Source: Amphiura filiformis
Lineage: Eukaryota > Echinodermata > Ophiuroidea > Amphilepidida > Amphiuridae
Direction: 5' to 3'
DNA: 64,000 nucleotides
Assembly: GCF_039555335.1 (NCBI RefSeq)
Contig: NC_092635.1
Location: 49,372,052 to 49,436,051, forward strand
Program-made: the position numbers and the translations under genes
Notes under the pieces: model-generated
What the model was told of the DNA's origin: nothing
Seen by the model: the letters and a program-made list of their open reading frames with translations, nothing else
The model's database searches: none
In this document: in pieces, positions 21,731 to 33,964 of the stretch
Position numbering within the stretch: position 1 is the first letter of the stretch
Layout: each line of letters opens with the position of its first letter

Positions 21731-22456
21731 TGTGACCAGCTCCAACAAAACCAGGAACAAGTCGCCAGGCATGTTTTTGAGTTTATAGATGAGCTGACAT
21801 GTGTTTACATTTGATACGCCCTCTGTTGGTGTGAGATCAAAACTGCCAGGCAAAAAACACTATAGTTTACATGGAAGAAGTTGATTTTTATTCATTTTCT
21901 TTGATTTCAAAGCAAATACTAGTACTAAAAATGTTATCAAACTTGTTTACAAATGCATCAACCTATACACAATATCACACAAAACTTAAAATGTTTTTAA
22001 AAGTCGAGTTTTGAAGAGATTTATGTGGCCTGCCATAGACACTCCTGTGTTATTTTGCCTGGCATGACACAACATAGGGCGGTCTGAATGTAAACATGTG
22101 ACATCATAGGTCAACTCATCTATAGGCATTTTGGGATTCTCATTTTCACGGTATTTGACCTTGGGACTGAGCGGACTTTCAAATCCTTGGAAGTACTTAA
22201 ATTAAAAAGAGGTTTATTAAAATCAATAATTGACAGTTGAACTATATTAATCCCTATTCAATCCTGTGTAAAGCTGGAAACTAATTACGGTAGCCCTTTA
22301 CCCAGATTAGCAGTTCAGCAAAAATATCAAGGTTTCATTTACAAAATTATCCAGATGGTATCATTTTGAAGCTCATTGTCCAGTGCTTACATTTCTATTC
22401 AAATTATGAAATGTCAAAATTGTGGCTTGTTCCTGGTTTTGTCAGAACGGGTCACA
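21731..22456. mobile_element. TA-flanked inverted-repeat element, 726 bp (mariner-like MITE)
   Basis: TGTGACCAGCTCCAACAAAA then CCAGGAACAAG on the left pairs with CTTGTTCCTGGTTTTGTCAG then AACGGGTCACA on the right, flanked by TA at 21729-21730 and 22457-22458. It has no transposase. An internal phrase, GTCAACTCATCTATAGGCA, also occurs near 56317. Confidence 0.65.
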
Positions 22457-22491
22457 TACAAATGTATTAGTTAATAGTAATACCTGCCAGG

Positions 22492-22999
22492 CAGGGTTGG
22501 CACGATTTAAATCAATTGATTTAAATCATGATTTAAATCACAATTTAAATCAAATGATTTTTTTTTTAAATCACTGATTTAAATCAATTTTTTCAGTTTT
22601 TACCATTTTTGATAAATTTAAGTTAATTTCTATCTTCAATTGACTGTTTTACTTCATTTGTAATGCTTCTACACCTTTTGGATACAATTAAATACCTCTA
22701 TGATGTCATTTTATCTATTGCTAAAAAATCATTTTCAAGGTGCAGAATTCAGCAGGTTTTTTCCCATGATTTGACCAAATTTTGTCATTGAAATTTTCAC
22801 ATCTAAAAATGTGTTTTCATTTTTTGTAAATACCTGATAGGATTGTACATGTCTAGCATTCCACTGGTCTCTTTTGACTTTATCATGGGGTATAGCAGTT
22901 CTTGGGATAAAAAAATCAAAAAATTGATTTAAATCAAAAAATCCGATTTAAATCAAATAAATCAATTTTTTTTTTAAATCAAAAAAATCGCCAACCCTG
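22492..22999. mobile_element. hAT-like MITE, 508 bp, TTTAAATC-rich
   Basis: The ends CAGGGTTGGC and GCCAACCCTG are inverted repeats. The 8-bp repeat CTGCCAGG flanks it (22484-22491, 23000-23007). Both subterminal regions are dense in GATTTAAATC-type palindromes, which may be transposase-binding repeats (inference). Confidence 0.92.
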
Positions 23000-23421
23000 C
23001 TGCCAGGAAGGGTTTCTTAAACCCAACTGGCTATTTTGGCTGTTTAACATGGAGTAAGGAGTTCTATGGGAAATTTAAAGTTAAGTCATAATATGACTAT
23101 GTCCAAAAAATTGCTTTGTTGACCTAGTATAAACACAACAAATTTGGCCAATTCCATTTTGGTGTTAGTTGGGACATGTGTAAAAGTTACAAATGGCCAT
23201 GTGTCATGAACTGGCAGTTTTTGGCAAGCTGGGGGTGCTACATGTAATTGCAAGAGATTTTTGGCAAAAAATAAAAGAATATCATCTGCCTCAGCACACA
23301 GCCACAATCATGACTCATGAGCTATTATGCATGAATGTCCGTATCACATGCATTCGTACTACTCGTCGTATGTCATGATTTGTCATCTATGTATTATGAG
23401 CCGGGTAGTCCGAATAATCAG

Positions 23422-23468
23422 ACCCAGAACAAAATATTAATTTCTGACATGATCGTGTTCTGGGTCTG
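23422..23468. repeat. Hairpin
   Basis: CAGACCCAGAACA and TGTTCTGGGTCTG are inverted around a loop of about 20 bases. The function is unknown. Confidence 0.6.
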
Positions 23469-23826
23469 AACTGTTATTCATGTTGAGTGAATCACTCTAT
23501 TGTGGACCATCCTTTTGATACTTGAGTATTTGGACAAGCGGAACAGTTTTGACAGGCCTTTTGTCTACTTCTCTGTTTGTAAACAAACGAGGAGGTCGAA
23601 ATTGTACTCCTCGCCGAATATGAAAGAATTAGACTGCGGAACTCAGTCCTCAATGATAGTCTGTCACTTGTCGTTAGTCGGAATAGTACGGCACTATGAG
23701 CCGGGATGAGTGTGTAATAAATGTGAAAATACAACCCTATGATAACAATACATGCATGCTATCATCGAGCTACTATACAATGTAGGAGATTCCGCAGAAA
23801 AATCCTAATCCACTCAATTGGGTTAA

Positions 23827-25367
23827 GGGGGTACTACACCCCTGGCCAATTTTGTACCTATTTTTGCATTTTCTCAAAATTATAGCACATTGGTGACAAG
23901 TAAGATATGTATATTATAGGGCAAGGACTACAACTACTGCACTGAAAATTCAGCAACTCAAGGCAAGTAGTTATTGATTTATTGATCAAATATTGGTTTT
24001 CCCTCATTTTGACTGTAACTCCACAACTGTTGTCTGTGCTAAAATAAAATTCCCGTGCAGTAGTTGTAGTCCTTTCCCCTATAATATACATATCTTACTT
24101 GTTACCAATGCGCTATAATTTTTGAGAAAAATGCAAAAATAGGCACAAAATTGGGCAGGGGTGTAGTACTAGGGATGCCCACTCTCAATACAGTTTCCAC
24201 TAGAACGATTTTTCATTTACTGTGTGCGTGCACTCACACACGTATTGTCTATGGAGAAACAGATCGATACAAGAAATCCCAGGCATGTTAAATGGCGTAC
24301 ATACTTGTTTTGATCCAAATGTAGGCCTATATCAGGGTGTTTCAAGAAATTCCTGATTCCACCAGAAAACATTCACCAAACTTTTTCCTGTTTGGTCAGT
24401 AAATAGAGAGGACCTTCCTGCATGAAGAGATCAACTTTTTTTAATGAAAAATTTTATGAGATGAGAACTACAACAGGTTGAAGTGACACCATTCCGTGCA
24501 TCAGGTGTTCAAACGCAATTATCTCCGAATTTGGAGTGAATCAGACAAGCAAACTTACATACTCATAAAATTTAACTATTTATGAAGACAAAATGTGTAG
24601 GATGTTAAGAAATTTAAGAATGTTTAAGCCTACATGCTGCCCATCTCAAATCATGCACTTCCCGTGCACTTCTCACTACCATGTCCATTTCATAGGGAGT
24701 ATAAAAACCGGGGACCATCATGGCTTCCATGCACACAGTGTATTGCTCAATGTAGTAAAGATAACCTTTAGTTGGAGCAAATTTCTCAAAATTGGTAGTG
24801 ATTAATGTTACCAAACTTATGCCATGATGAAATATAATAATTTTGAAGATAAAATGTGCTGACCTTAAAAGATTGAACAATGTTTAAGACTACCGCTTTT
24901 CATTTGAAATAATGCACTTATTGTTCATCTCCTCTATGGAGATATTTTCCATGGCGGCCATCTATGATCATGCTTGAGGTTTCAACAAACAAACCATGGG
25001 TTTTGAGGTCTTATAGTTTTTGTTGTATGTCAACAAAATCGATTAAATTTTCAGGATGATCTTATTTTCATGTTGTTATAAGCAAATATAATGTTCCAGA
25101 TAAGATAGTTAATAAATACATTAAGAAAAAGTACCTTAAAGTTGCACTTTCTATTAGTATTCCGTTTTGGACTTTAACTTTTTAACATGTTCTAGCAGCC
25201 CTATATAAAACCGTGACACTCGAAAGGCCATATCTCTGGAATGAAACGTCCGATTAAGATTATTTAAACGCCAAAATGTTTCTTTCATCAATTCCCATCC
25301 AATAAGTTAGGTCTGAATCAATTTAAAAGTACTTCAATTTTTAGTGGACATGCCTAGTAGTACCCCC
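23827..25367. mobile_element. piggyBac-like MITE split by a 1.2-kb insertion
   Basis: TTAA at 23823-23826 and 25368-25371 flank the ends GGGGGTACTACACCCCTG and GTAGTACCCCC. The left 340 bp match the intact relative at 57196-57544. A 1187-bp insert (24170-25356) separates the last few bases of the right end. Confidence 0.8.
24170..25356. mobile_element. 1187-bp nested insertion, class uncertain
   Basis: The ends TAGGGATGCCC and GGACATGCCTA are imperfect inverted repeats. Exact 7-bp repeats GTAGTAC flank it (24163-24169, 25357-25363). An alternative boundary gives 5 bp. No long reading frame or transposase motif was seen. It could be a non-autonomous DNA transposon. Confidence 0.6.
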
Positions 25368-25371
25368 TTAA

Positions 25372-26137
25372 GCCGATTACGCTATTCAACGCGAGTCATC
25401 ACTTGAATGGATTTAATCAGTGCAGTCCCTCAAACACGGCCTTTGATGTTTTATGATCGTTATGTGACAATATCGATCATCTATTTTAAAATTTAATTTA
25501 AACCGACCCCCCAGGTGACCCGTACCGAAAATGGATGGTATTAGTGCCCTTTTGCATCGGGTCACTTGTTCTTCGATTATTAAGCGTCATTGTGTTTCCG
25601 AAGTTCAAGTTGATTTATTCGCTAAATTCGCTGCGCTTAAACGCGAATAAAATATTTTCATACGCGCTGCCGCTGTTTCCCTAAACATAATAAATACACA
25701 CAAAAACAACATTCATATACGGAAGCGTGAAGTGAAATTCATCTTCGATGAAACGCCTGAATAACCAATCAATCAATACGATATTGTTATACAATCGCTG
25801 AACAACCTTTGTTCAACAGCTGTAGCTCCGTAAGCAAATACATTTACTAACGAAAACCTGATCAAATTCCCTCATTTCCTTCCAAAGTGAACTTAGATGT
25901 ATTTTTTCAGATTGTGATTAGCAATACTGGCGGATATCTGCGGGACTTTTAAACCATTGGAAATGATTTGGAAAGGTTTTCCAAGACTGGCAATGTTGTT
26001 TCTACGATCCGCCAAGCTTGGCCATAAGAAATATTGGTGTTATAAAATTACCAGGTACTGGAAGTAAATTGTTTTCCTTTGTTTATGGTCATGGCCACAA
26101 TGCTTTGTGGGTAAAAAGTCACGATATTAAACGGTGG
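25372..26137. other. Intergenic, nothing recognised
   Basis: No gene, palindrome or repeat was supported in this stretch. Confidence 0.45.
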
Positions 26138-26145
26138 TTCATAAC

Positions 26146-26530
26146 CCCGGCCCCCGCTATCTGTGTATCCGCGGGTATTCATGCTCGTCGAAAATTTCAC
26201 GAAATAAGGGGTGTTTTGAGATGAAAAAACGTGATTCGCTAAACACACAAAAAAGGGTGTTTTTTCAAACAACATGTTCGCGAAATTGAAAAAAAAGGGT
26301 ATTTTCATCGAGCAGCCTACGCGTTTCTGCCAGAAAAGGGTATATTAGAAATATCGTTCGCGTTTTAGCGAAAAGAGGGGTGTTATCGTAGGGCAAATAA
26401 TTCGCGAAATCGCTAAAAAAAGGGGTGTTTTTCCCCTAAAAACTTCGCGAAATGAGATGCAAAAGGGGGTGTTTTTAAAGTTCATCGACGAGCATGAATA
26501 CCCGCAGATACACAGAGTGCGGGGGCCGGG
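26146..26530. mobile_element. CCCGG-ended MITE, 385 bp, 8-bp duplication
   Basis: The ends CCCGGCCCCCGCTATCTGTG and CACAGAGTGCGGGGGCCGGG are inverted repeats, with further arm homology through TATTCATGCTCGTCG. The 8-bp repeat TTCATAAC flanks it (26138-26145, 26531-26538). The interior repeats AAAGGGTGTTTT and TTCGCGAA words. Confidence 0.9.
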
Positions 26531-26560
26531 TTCATAACCGGCCAAGCTCAATAGATATTA

Positions 26561-26826
26561 GGCAAAAAAAAAAAAAAAGGTTCGTCTCAAAGCTTATGCT
26601 GCAAGTGTTTGTAAAATCCCACGATTTGACAAAAAACAAATGCGGACATTTTTTTTATTTCAAAAAAAAAATTTTATAGTTTTTTCCAGAAAAAATCGGC
26701 GAAAATCAGACTTTTTTCTCAAAATACCATGAAAAAAAAGTCGGGAATAAAAAAAAAAAAATCTCATTTCGAATTTGTTTTTAAATTTCTTGTGAGCTTT
26801 GAAACAAACCTTTTTTTTTTTTTGCC
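26561..26826. mobile_element. Harbinger-like MITE, 266 bp, TTA target
   Basis: The ends GGCAAAAAAAAAAAA...TCTCAAAGCTTA and its inverse AGCTTTGAAACAAACC...TTTTTGCC are flanked by TTA (26558-26560, 26827-26829). A 3-bp TWA duplication fits the PIF/Harbinger group. It shares TTTTCTC...ATACCATGAAAAA with the block at 9330. Confidence 0.7.
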
Positions 26827-26829
26827 TTA

Positions 26830-27247
26830 AAGAACATGAGAAGCTTAGCAAATCGATAGTGCACCATTCATCCAGACATAGACCGTAAGGTACTAATTTC
26901 GAGGAGCATAACAAACACCAAATTGGTGTCGTATGACCTTTGACATGCATGCATTCTTTTGTCAAGAGTTGACATGGTCTTTCAATTTGTGCCGAGTGTC
27001 CTTGGCAGACTTGACTATGCTTCAGTGGTCATGAAAGAATTCAATAGATAACCTCTGCCCCACTAATCCCCAGCTATTGTCTGAAATTGCTCCTCGGAAA
27101 ATATATTATAACAACTCAGTCCTCAAATGATAGTCATATAACGACCAAAAGATAAATGACTGACTATCATTGAGGTCTACCATTCATCATGCATGTTAGC
27201 TAGCCACCCGTCTGGCCGTCATTTTAGACAGGGAGTTTGCTCCTGGG
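26830..27247. other. Intergenic, nothing recognised
   Basis: No gene or repeat was recognised. Confidence 0.4.
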
Positions 27248-27255
27248 ACGGGCAA

Positions 27256-28189
27256 CAGGGTTAGCGGTGCCTGGTTAAAACATGGGGTCCAGTGGAAGCT
27301 ATTTGGACCCCTTAACCCCACCTTCAGTCTGAAAATAGGGCGTCCAAACCTAAAAACAAAGGGTCCAAAACGCCAAAATCTTTAAAAATAAAAAAAATTG
27401 AAAAATACCAAAAAAGTTAATTTTTTAACAATTTAATTTAATTTAATTTAATTTAATTTAATTTAATTTAATTTAATTTAATTTAATTTAATCTAATTTA
27501 ATCTAATTTAATCTAATTTAATCTAATTTAATCCAATTTAATCTAATTTAATTTAATTATTTTATTTCATTTTATATTATCTATATTCCATGTCTACCGC
27601 CTGCTGAGGCTCAGTGGTCAATAATTAATTTTATACTGCCTGGAGAGGGCAGTATATCTTTATTTATCTTAAAACCAAGATGGCGGACTCGATCTCATAA
27701 AGTTCGCGATACGGCAAAACATCTGAAGTTACTGTAAATTCTACTTCACAAATCAGTATTACTGTATCAATTATTGAAGTAAATTAGTCCATAATTCACC
27801 ATTTTAGGGGTTCAGTTGCTTGGAAAATGATGTGCATATTATGCAATTTGGGGCCTAGAATGCCGGACTTTCTGAAACTTGAAAAATAATGACCGGCGAC
27901 GATATGAACTGAAAATTGACGGCGCCCAGCCTTGGATATTCCTAAAAACAACGACTTTTTGTGGCCGATTTTGAAAATTAATGACACATTTATGTAGATA
28001 AACAGTTAACATTGTTAAATGGGAGGATTTTTATTTCTACACAGTAAATCCGGCTGCGATTTGGATGCGTCCAGTTGAGATTTTTTGGACCCTTAACCTC
28101 CTTGGATTTAGAAATTCAGTGCGTCCATATTCACCCATTTTCAAAATTTTGCGTCCAGGACGCAATGACGCATTAAAACGCGAACCCTG
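27256..28189. mobile_element. hAT-like element, 934 bp
   Basis: The ends are CAGGGTTAGCG and CGCGAACCCTG. The 8-bp repeat ACGGGCAA flanks it (27248-27255, 28190-28197). Inner sequences GGGGTCCAGTGGAAGC and GCGTCCAGTTGAGATTTTTT share words in opposite orientation. It carries a pentanucleotide microsatellite and no transposase frame. Confidence 0.9.
27428..27562. repeat. (AATTT)n microsatellite with higher-order 10-bp section
   Basis: A run of AATTT pentamers changes into an alternating AATCTAATTT 10-bp repeat, then back to AATTT. It lies inside the hAT-like element. Confidence 0.95.
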
Positions 28190-28197
28190 ACGGGCAA

Positions 28198-30179
28198 GTT
28201 GACCTTTTTAGTAGACCAGATTTGTAGAACAAGGCCATATCAGCACATATTTGAACTCTTTGAATCCCCAATGGGCTACAGACGCGACGATCATGACGAT
28301 CTGGTAAATGTTTTAAAGGTCAAATCTGGACTAGACTCGCTGAGGCTCATGGACGCCGTTCCTATGTCCATGGCCTCGTATTTCCCATTTTGTGTGTAAA
28401 TTTGATTTACACGCTATCTCTATGGAGAAATACGCTTTTAGACTTTGCGCCGCTATTCCATTTTAAAAAATTTCTTTGAAATTTGGACTATGCATATAAA
28501 ACTGTACTCATACTGGGATCTAACCATTGGAGGTATTCTTACCTACTTCTTGAAACGCAATATCATTTCGAATTTCGGCGAATAAAGATGATTTACGACG
28601 CCGTCTCTCTCACCATGCCCCACAAAATGATCACGAACTGAAATCAGTGAAAGGTAACAAATGATATGCGCATGCGCTGTAGCCTGCATTTACCAGTCGC
28701 ACTAATTGGTAAGCATTGAGGTCAGCGCCCAAAATGGTGAGATAAACTAGCAACACTTCATAATTCAGTGGGTGACATACGTGATGCGGGAAGATCACAC
28801 GTACAGTGCGTTAACGGCATAGGGAGTGAGACGACAACAAGGAATATCCAGGGTTGCTAATGCAACAATAAATAAGCCCAAAATGCCAGCAATAAATACG
28901 GATTTGAACGACTGGTAATTAGATTAACAACAAGGTCACAGCGTGAAAATATAAACGCTAAAATTGATGGCCACCTAATTTTCACATATCGAAAACACAC
29001 CAATATCATTATTAATCGGCGTACCACCAAAAATATCAATAATATTATTATAATTAAATAAAATCTTTTAGCATTACTATTTCTATATCTTCTAGATTGC
29101 AAGTCACTTGGCTAATTCATGTCATTGTTGACATACTTGTGTCACTGAAAATAGCATAATGGATAGCATATGCCAGCATCAACGATATCGTAACCATAGA
29201 GGAAAAATACAAAACAGATATACACATTTCAGAGATATAAAGTGTTTTCAGATTCCTTCAAGAATAATTTATACAGTTCTGTATTTCTTTATATATACAT
29301 ATGCACATAGCACATTAAAAATAAGCCATGTTTATGAAACACAACAATATAAATCTTTCTCCCCACGCATAATAGAACATTCCCATCAATTAAGTACACG
29401 TAAGCTCCTCCCATCTTACCGACGACTAAACAAATGCGACCGAGAACGGGACGGATTTTGTCCTGAAAATTGTTTCATCTTGACGATCAGAAACGCCAAA
29501 AATTGATTTTTTACTACGCTGCATATTCTACTGGAATCAAAGTACATGTAGGGATCACATTTGAAGGTAAATAGGCCAAATATTGCAAGAAAATCTACTC
29601 ACTAGGACTTTAGGGAGTCCGCTCGGAGTACACGGCTATAGGGAAAACCGATAAACAGTGACTAATCTGGACAGGCAATTTTATTCAAATGACGGGCAAC
29701 CCTCAAATTCTAGCTACATGAGCTAAGACCTAGTTCCAGTAACTGTACTCGTCATACCTAGTCAGGTCAGTATAGATGTCATTATCATCAGATCTGTAGT
29801 AGACTGTAGACTCATATCATGGTATTGGTAGTACCAGCATGCATGCATCATCATTCACAATGCCTGGGTCAATGTTCAACATGTTCAAGGCCAGGGAACT
29901 TGCCAACTGGGTTCGTGGATTCTCCTTCTATTAATTATAGTTCGATGATGCTATACATGCGGGTATGCCTAGTATAATAACGCAGACAACGAATGATAAA
30001 GATTGAAGATAACTTACAGTTTTACAGAACTTCAATTAACTTTTACTATAAGTTTTGACTGCACCGCGCATGCAGTTACTGTACGCTGCCATGGAAATGC
30101 TGCGATAATTGTGATTCCTGGAGATTCCTCTCACCCAGTGGAGCACCACCAAGGAAATGACTATTGGGATCTGCTGATG
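28198..30179. other. Intergenic, no supported gene
   Basis: This has a few short frames, the longest on the plus strand at 29159-29506 (115 codons, low complexity of composition, no recognised motif). No palindromes or repeats were recognised. Confidence 0.45.
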
Positions 30180-31795
30180 CAGTACACTTACACTTAAATG
30201 GGAATAATTTAGGCATCAGCCTTTTGACCCCATATCCATTTTCGCTCTTGCACCAAAACTTATCAAGCTGAGTCTTGAATTGGTTTGTTGTCTTGGCTTC
30301 TACTACTGTTTCTGGGAGGTTGTTCCACTCTGAAATTGCTCGGATTGAGAAGCTTCCTGCAGTTGAGGCCCTTCTTAAGTGCTGACTTGTACAACTTGTA
30401 GTTGTGTCCTCTTCCTCTGTTCCTCTGGGTATTCAAGGTGAAGAGCTTCGTTGATGTAATCCCTTCCAGTCCTTTCATGATCTTGAATGTTTCAATTAGC
30501 TCCTCTTAATCTCCTTTGCTCCAAACTGTACAGCTTCATCTCCTGTAGTCTTTCTGGGTAGCTCAGATGTTTTGTGGCTCTCCTTTGAATTTTCTCCATC
30601 ATAATAATATCTTTCTTGAGGTATGGACACCATGCTTGGATTGAGTACTCCCGGTGAGGACGGATGTAGGTTTTGTACAACATTGTGAAGCTCTTCTTGT
30701 CGAAGTGCTTGAAGGTGCACTTTATTACTCGTAAGCTGTTCATCGCCTTATTCGCTGCTGCTGCACACTGCTTACTCGTCTTTCCATCCTCTGTAATTAT
30801 CACTCCAAGATCATCTCTTCTGTGCCATGTGGTATTACCTCATCGCCAAGCTTATATTCAGTGCCTTGGTTTGTACTTCCCATGTGCATTATTTTGCACT
30901 TACTCGCATTGAATCTGAGTAACCATGTATCAGACCATGTTTGAAGAGCATCTAGGTCTTTCTGCATGTTGTTCACTGTCCTCTTCACCAACCATATGCC
31001 TGTACACCTTCAGCAAACATCTTGACTTCTGATTCCACATTCTCTGGCAGGTCGGTGATATAGATCACGAACAAGATTGGTCCCAGGACGGACCCCTGAG
31101 GTACACCACTGATGAACATCTGTCCAGTCTGACTCTGCATCTCCTACTGCCACCTTCTGCTTTCTACCAGTCAGGAAGTCGCTTATCCAAGCAAGAACCT
31201 TCCCCTGAATTCCATATGCCTGTAACTTTGCCAGTAACCTCATGTGTGGAACTGAATCAAATGTTTTTGAGTCCAGGTAGATCATATCAACTCCCCCTCT
31301 ATCATCAAGCATCCTTGTCACATCTTCAAATGTTTCCAGAAGATTGGTTAAGCACGATCGCCCTTTCATAAATCCGTGCTGGTCGTTGGATAATAACTCG
31401 TTGGCTTCAACATGCTCCGAGATCCTCTCTCTGACAATAGACTCCAAAATTTTGCATGGTACTGATGTAAGGCTCACAGGTCTGTAATTCCCTGGTGACT
31501 TCTTTGCCCCCTTCTTGTAAATCGGCACTACCCTCGCAGTCTTCCAGTCTTTGGGCAAACATTCTTCATCCACTGACTTAACTGAAGATGATAAACAGTG
31601 GCTCTGCCAATTCCTCAGCACAACTTGTTAGCACTTGTGGGTGTATGTTGTCTAGCCCTGGTGACTTCTCTGGTTTTAATCCCTTGAGTTTCTTGATGAC
31701 GTCTTCTATCGTAAAGTGACAGTCCATCAAACCATCTCCAAAAGTTGGGTGTCTAGGTGTGGTATCTCCCCTTCTGGTTCTTTGGTAAACACTGT
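30180..31795 (-). pseudogene. 5'-truncated LINE reverse transcriptase, CR1/L2-like, inactivated
   Basis: Reading from 31795 leftwards, conceptual translation gives the reverse-transcriptase N-terminal segment (KSPGLDNIHPQVL), WKTARVVPIYKKG, NYRPVSLTSVPCKILE, a degraded first catalytic block (FDSVPH with upstream residues lost), GVPQGSVLGPILFVIYI, and the thumb and C-terminal parts ending in WNNLPETVVEAKTTNQFK. At least three frameshifts break it (near 31130, 30990 and 30350). The FADD catalytic motif reads FAEG in the best frame, so the enzyme is dead. The N-terminal domain and endonuclease are absent. This layout is known from CR1/L2-type non-LTR elements; the exact clade is inference. The 3' boundary is approximate. 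Confidence 0.85.
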
Positions 31796-31819
31796 AAGTA
31801 CAGTGCAGCCGTAACCGTT

Positions 31820-31965
31820 ATACGGTGCGTAATGGGGGTAATTCTTCCCCGGGATCCCCCCCCCCCCCAAATATTTTCAAAGGTCCATACAATCATACCC
31901 CCTAATGTTGACACCTGTAATAAACAAGGATTCTGCCCAAATCCACCCTCTATTTCATTTGGTCA
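31820..31965. repeat. Dispersed-repeat fragment (CCCGGGATCCCCCC type)
   Basis: CCATACAATCATACCCCCTA then ATGTTGACACC resembles 4990-5110. It is flanked on the right by a TTAA element. Confidence 0.45.
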
Positions 31966-31971
31966 TTTTAA

Positions 31972-33027
31972 AGGAGGATTTCGTGATCCATGATGCAGTC
32001 ATGTCTACAGTAGAATTCACCACGACCTTTGCAGGACTTAAACCCCATTAAAAGCTATTCAACCAAGATAACACTCATTGAAAACAGCTCAACTATGTTA
32101 CATCAGATCTTCTCTGGTTAAATCCACACACACATGTGTCTGTTATGAGCAATGAGCTGGTATTATAGTTTCAGTTGGGTGAACGATTAGAAAGCAATCG
32201 CAAGGTAACAATTACTGTGTGGCCTTTGTTCACGAAATGAGACAATACTGTGCATATTGTTAACCACATTCTCGAAAATGAGAAACATAATGGCTGTGGG
32301 CCATAACACGGTTTGGAAATAATTTCTTCATATTTTTTGGTGTTATCTGTCGTTTACATATCCTTCCTAAAACAACAAAGTGCGAATATTTCCAAACACC
32401 TAAATTAGCTAAAAATTTAGGACATTTTACAAAACTATATTTTCTAGAATTTCAAAAGAGTACTTTTAATATTGGCTGGTTATTTTTCACACAGCGACGT
32501 TAACTAGGCAATGTACTATTACCTATAACATACACTAAAACACCAAAGTGCGAAATTTAGGACATGTTACAAAACTATATTTTCTAGAATTTTAGAAGAG
32601 TACTTTTAATATTGGCCGGTTATTTTTCACACAGCGGCGTTAACTAGGCAATTAGGCCTATACCCATACTTCTAACATACGCTATTTGTAGATACGCGTC
32701 AATGATAAGAGCACTGCACTGTGTATATTTGTGTATAGGAAAACGGACAGTAACTGCAGTACGGTATGCCTAGCCCGGGATCCTGGGCTCTTTTTTTTTA
32801 TTTGACATTTTCTACAGGCCTACCGCGATACCGTACCGGTATCTACGAATCTATTCCGAGAATTATAGTTGATTTTGATTTTGTAGGCCACTGTTATAAT
32901 TTCGTGCTGATATACCAGAACGAAATTTAAATTTGACGATATTTTTTGAATTAATCTGCATGCAAGAAATCTTTGGTACATAAATTTTTGAGGGGATGAG
33001 GCTGTCTGTGGATCACGAAATGCCCCT
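31972..33027. mobile_element. TTAA-flanked element, 1056 bp (piggyBac-like), with internal duplication
   Basis: TTAA is at 31968-31971 and 33028-33031. The ends AGGAGGATTTCGTGATCC and GGATCACGAAATGCCCCT are inverted repeats shared with the 338-bp element at 52299-52636. Near-identical blocks at about 32412-32518 and 32547-32651 are a tandem duplication (shared TACAAAACTATATTTTCTAG). No transposase frame was seen. Confidence 0.75.
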
Positions 33028-33034
33028 TTAATCT

Positions 33035-33580
33035 AAAGAGTGCCAATTTTTGCGCACGTCGCGGAAATTTGTTTCACTTTTGTACCTATTGCCTATTTCA
33101 CCAGTTTTGTGGCCTAGCTTCAATATGGCGCATTTGTAGTTGTGCCATAACCTATTTTGTTACCAAAAGGTGTGGGATTTATCATACTTCGAGAAAAAAT
33201 TCCAACCGCCCCATGTCAAAAAGAAATATAGGCCTAGGCTAGTGGCGTAACGTGGCCGCCCCTACCCCGGGGGGCTGAAGAAAATTAAAGTTTGGCGCCC
33301 CTTCCTGAACAGCCCAAAAAGGTTGACCCAATTTTTTTTTCACTGGTTTGAAAAAGTGAAAGACAAAAAAAAAGGGATTTTAGCGGTAGCGCCCTAAAAG
33401 CAATGTATAGTAGGCCTACCATTTTTTCAGTTTTTACACTATTTCAATTTTTTCCGCCCTTTTTTCCGACACTAATTCTTTTTGCCGCCCTTCTTCTTTT
33501 TGCAGCCCTTCTTTTTGCCGCCCTTCTTCTTCCGCCACCCCTTCTTTTTGGCCGCCCCTTCCCCGCCACCCCCCCCAATA
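33035..33580. repeat. Dispersed-repeat fragment plus C-rich degenerate repeats
   Basis: 33035-33215 resembles 4990-5245. From about 33238 an element-like GCTAGTGGCGTAACGTGG leads into repeats of GCCGCCCTTCTTTTT at about 33460-33570. Frames across this are low complexity. Confidence 0.4.
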
Positions 33581-33964
33581 CGCGCATAGGCCCGGCCGGG
33601 CTGAGCCTGTAGCGGGTAGGCGGGTAGGCCTATCTGGAGAGACCCGCCCTTTTTTAGATTTTGCAGCTCTGTCCGAAAGACCACATACAGGGTGGACCAA
33701 AAACAACTTTAGGATCATATCTCAACATTGAAAAATCTGCTTCAAATTATTTTTACATATTCGTAAAGAACATCTTCTTAAGAGTATTTGGCGAAAAAAC
33801 TATTCAAAAATGTATTAAAGTAAAAATGTGACGCTAGTTTTAAATCAAAGGGTCAAAATTAACTTTGTCCACGCGAAGGCCTACTGGCTGTCGCGTCGCA
33901 TTATACTTGCAATTAATTAGCGAATTCGATAGAGAATGAGAACCACATTTGTTCAGCAATTTTA

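Noticed and set aside
28199-28399. Plus-strand frame of 66 codons that looks fairly protein-like
   Set aside because: Too short, no recognised motif, and it starts inside the right-hand target repeat of a hAT-like element. Not supported as an exon.
29159-29506. Plus-strand frame of 115 codons
   Set aside because: No motif or paralogue in the window, no splice or start support, and composition like the surrounding intergenic DNA.
33434-33718. Lysine- and glycine-rich minus-strand frames
   Set aside because: Produced by the degenerate GCCGCCCTTCTTTTT repeats. Low complexity only.
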